From Lentisphaeria bacterium (GTDB lineage Bacteria; Verrucomicrobiota; Lentisphaeria; Oligosphaerales; Oligosphaeraceae): a DNA stretch of 7,843 bases. The stretch spans positions 1 through 7,843 of the forward strand of contig JAEEXV010000164.1 in the NCBI GenBank assembly GCA_016287975.1. Reading direction: 5' to 3'. The position numbers and the translations under genes are program-made. Each line of letters opens with the position of its first letter. The stretch's first letter is position 1. The notes below the pieces were generated by a model. That model made no database searches and was not told the DNA's origin. It worked only from the letters and a program-made list of their open reading frames with translations. Positions 6,401-7,843 of this stretch are shown piece by piece.

Positions 6401-7708
6401 ATGTCCCCCTCTCCCAAAAGCACCTCCCTCACCCCGGAGCCGATGAAGGCCTTCCTGGTCGGCTTCCAGCATGCAGGCGACACGCCCATGCAGGCGGAGA
6501 TCCTGCTGAACGAACTCGGCGAACTGGTCGACACCGCGGGCATGGTCGTCGTCGGCTCGCAGGTCGCCAAGGTCCGCGACTTCGACCCAGGCACCATCCT
6601 CGGCAGCGGCAAGGTGCAGGAGCTGCGCGACCTCGCCTGCCAGATGGGCGCGGAGGTCATCGTCACCGACGACTTCCTCTCCCCCTCCCAGCAGCGCAAC
6701 TGGGAAAAGGGCACCTCCCTCGCCGTCATCGACCGACAGGAGGTCATCCTCGACATCTTCGCCGCCCGCGCCCAGACCCGCGAGGCGCGCCTGCAGGTCC
6801 AGCTCGCCCGCGCCAACTACGAACTCCCGCGCCTCGTCCGCAAATGGAAGCACCTCAACCGACAGCGCGGCGCCGCCGGCGGCCTCGGCGGACGCGCCCA
6901 GGGCGAGCAGCAGCTCGAACTCGACTCCCGCGTCATCCGACGGCAGATCCAGCGCCTCAACGACGAACTCGCCGAAGTCCGCAAGCAGCGCGACGTCCAG
7001 CGCAGCCAGCGCCTCAGGAAACCCGTCCCCGTCCTTGCGATCGTCGGCTACACCAACGCAGGCAAGTCCTCCCTGCTGAACCGCCTCACCCACGCGCAGG
7101 TGCTGGTCGAAAACAAACTCTTCGCCACCCTCGACCCCACCGTGCGCCGCCTCGCCCTCCCAGGCGGCCAGGAGGTGCTCCTCGCCGACACCGTCGGCTT
7201 CGTGCGCAAACTCCCGCACCTCCTCATCGAGGCCTTCAAGTCCACCCTCGAGGAGACCCGCCTCGCCGACTACATCCTCGAAATCCTCGACGCCAGCGAC
7301 GAGGCCCTCGCCGAACACCACGAGACCACCCTCGAAGTCCTCCATGAAATCGGCGCTGGCTCCAAGCCCGCCCTCATGGTGCTCAACAAATGGGACCTCT
7401 GCACCCCCGAACGCCGCGAGGAGCTCCGCTTCCACTACCCGGAAGCCCTCCCTGTCTCCGTCCTCACCGGCGACGGCCTCCCCGCCCTCCTCGACCGCAT
7501 GACCGCCCAGGTCAAGGCCCTCATGCCCGTCCGCCACTACCTCTTCCCGCACCACGCCTACGCCGACCTCGCCCAGCTGCGCAAGTTCTGCTTCGTCGAA
7601 CACGAGGAGTTCCTCGACGACGGCGTCCACATCGCCGCTCGCATCCCCCTCGCACACCTCCACCAGTGGGACCAGTTCCTCGCCGCCGCACAGCCGCCGA
7701 GGCCATAG
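6401..7708 (+). CDS. hflX: HflX, ribosome-associated GTPase
   Basis: A 435-residue GTPase of the Obg-HflX superfamily that binds the 50S ribosome and, in studied bacteria, splits stalled 70S ribosomes. The N-terminal nucleotide-binding domain (~15-125) includes ILGSGKVQEL. The family linker (LVRKWKHLNRQRG) and a Gly-rich loop at ~157-168 follow, then a coiled-coil helix to ~205. The G domain carries G1 GYTNAGKSS (216-224), G2 around T243 in FATLDPTVR, G3 DTVGF (263-267) and G4 NKWD (329-332), with G5 near SVLTGDG. The C-terminal domain runs to 435. The loop reads GGRAQGEQQLELDSR where E. coli and Bacillus have RGPGET(Q/K)LETDRR, a divergent form. The ATG at 6401 has no Shine-Dalgarno sequence. 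The in-frame ATG at 6443 (residue 15) has GGAG three bases upstream and begins MKAFLVGF, where family similarity starts, so it is a real alternative. The gene lies 51 bp after murJ. Confidence 0.95.
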   Translation: MSPSPKSTSLTPEPMKAFLVGFQHAGDTPMQAEILLNELGELVDTAGMVVVGSQVAKVRDFDPGTILGSGKVQELRDLACQMGAEVIVTDDFLSPSQQRNWEKGTSLAVIDRQEVILDIFAARAQTREARLQVQLARANYELPRLVRKWKHLNRQRGAAGGLGGRAQGEQQLELDSRVIRRQIQRLNDELAEVRKQRDVQRSQRLRKPVPVLAIVGYTNAGKSSLLNRLTHAQVLVENKLFATLDPTVRRLALPGGQEVLLADTVGFVRKLPHLLIEAFKSTLEETRLADYILEILDASDEALAEHHETTLEVLHEIGAGSKPALMVLNKWDLCTPERREELRFHYPEALPVSVLTGDGLPALLDRMTAQVKALMPVRHYLFPHHAYADLAQLRKFCFVEHEEFLDDGVHIAARIPLAHLHQWDQFLAAAQPPRP

Positions 7709-7755
7709 CCCCTCCGTCCCTTCCCCCCCTCCCCCCCTTCCGCCGCTTCGCCCCT
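7709..7755. other. Pyrimidine-rich sequence after hflX
   Basis: Nearly all C and T with a few G on the + strand. No hairpin plus T-run and no open frame are visible. It may be the true 3' flank of hflX, or already degraded by the problem that produces the poly-C end. Confidence 0.4.

Positions 7756-7843
<88 letters not shown>

Noticed and set aside
4667..7663. A 998-codon open frame on the - strand, opposite murJ and hflX
   Set aside because: It is in exact codon register with murJ and hflX, which share a frame. Stops there would need TTA, CTA or TCA codons on the + strand, and these genes almost never use them because codons end in C or G. The product is a low-complexity Glu/Gly/Ala/Asp string with no domain, while the + strand encodes clear MurJ and HflX.

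Overview
The window is a GC-rich bacterial contig end carrying six protein genes, all on the + strand. In order they are the 3' part of valS (valyl-tRNA synthetase), a small NFU-type iron-sulfur scaffold gene, a 619-residue membrane-anchored von Willebrand factor A (VWA) protein, thrH (HAD-family phosphoserine phosphatase / homoserine phosphotransferase), murJ (lipid II flippase) and hflX (ribosome-associated GTPase). Codons end overwhelmingly in C or G. The gene set is ordinary for a Gram-negative chromosome. I lean to the Verrucomicrobiota/Lentisphaerota side of the PVC group because of the VWA protein style, the poor Shine-Dalgarno use and the hairpin-type intergenic repeats, but this is a low-confidence guess from memory. 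No rRNA, tRNA, CRISPR array, transposase or phage gene is visible.

Layout. Bases 1-1899 hold valS and nfu, 19 bp apart and probably cotranscribed. Bases 1900-2211 are the only sizeable non-coding gap. It contains two tandem copies of a ~67-bp element, each with a perfect GC-rich hairpin; the second copy runs into six exact copies of a 9-bp repeat. Bases 2212-7708 hold VWA, thrH, murJ and hflX with gaps of 3, 7 and 51 bp, so they read as one transcription unit. The VWA gene is the least explained member. Bases 7709-7843 become progressively C-only and end in pure poly-C, which is most likely an assembly artefact at a contig end.

How the genes fit together. Most are housekeeping: tRNA charging (ValS), Fe-S cluster delivery (Nfu), serine/threonine metabolism (ThrH), peptidoglycan precursor export (MurJ) and ribosome rescue or quality control (HflX). 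The most unusual item is the VWA protein. Its N-terminal membrane segment carries an SxxxH pattern like that of TonB, followed by a long proline-rich linker, and its C-terminus stops where related VWA proteins usually continue. The intergenic repeat cluster and a MurJ lacking the acidic residue found at E. coli position 39 are the next most interesting points.
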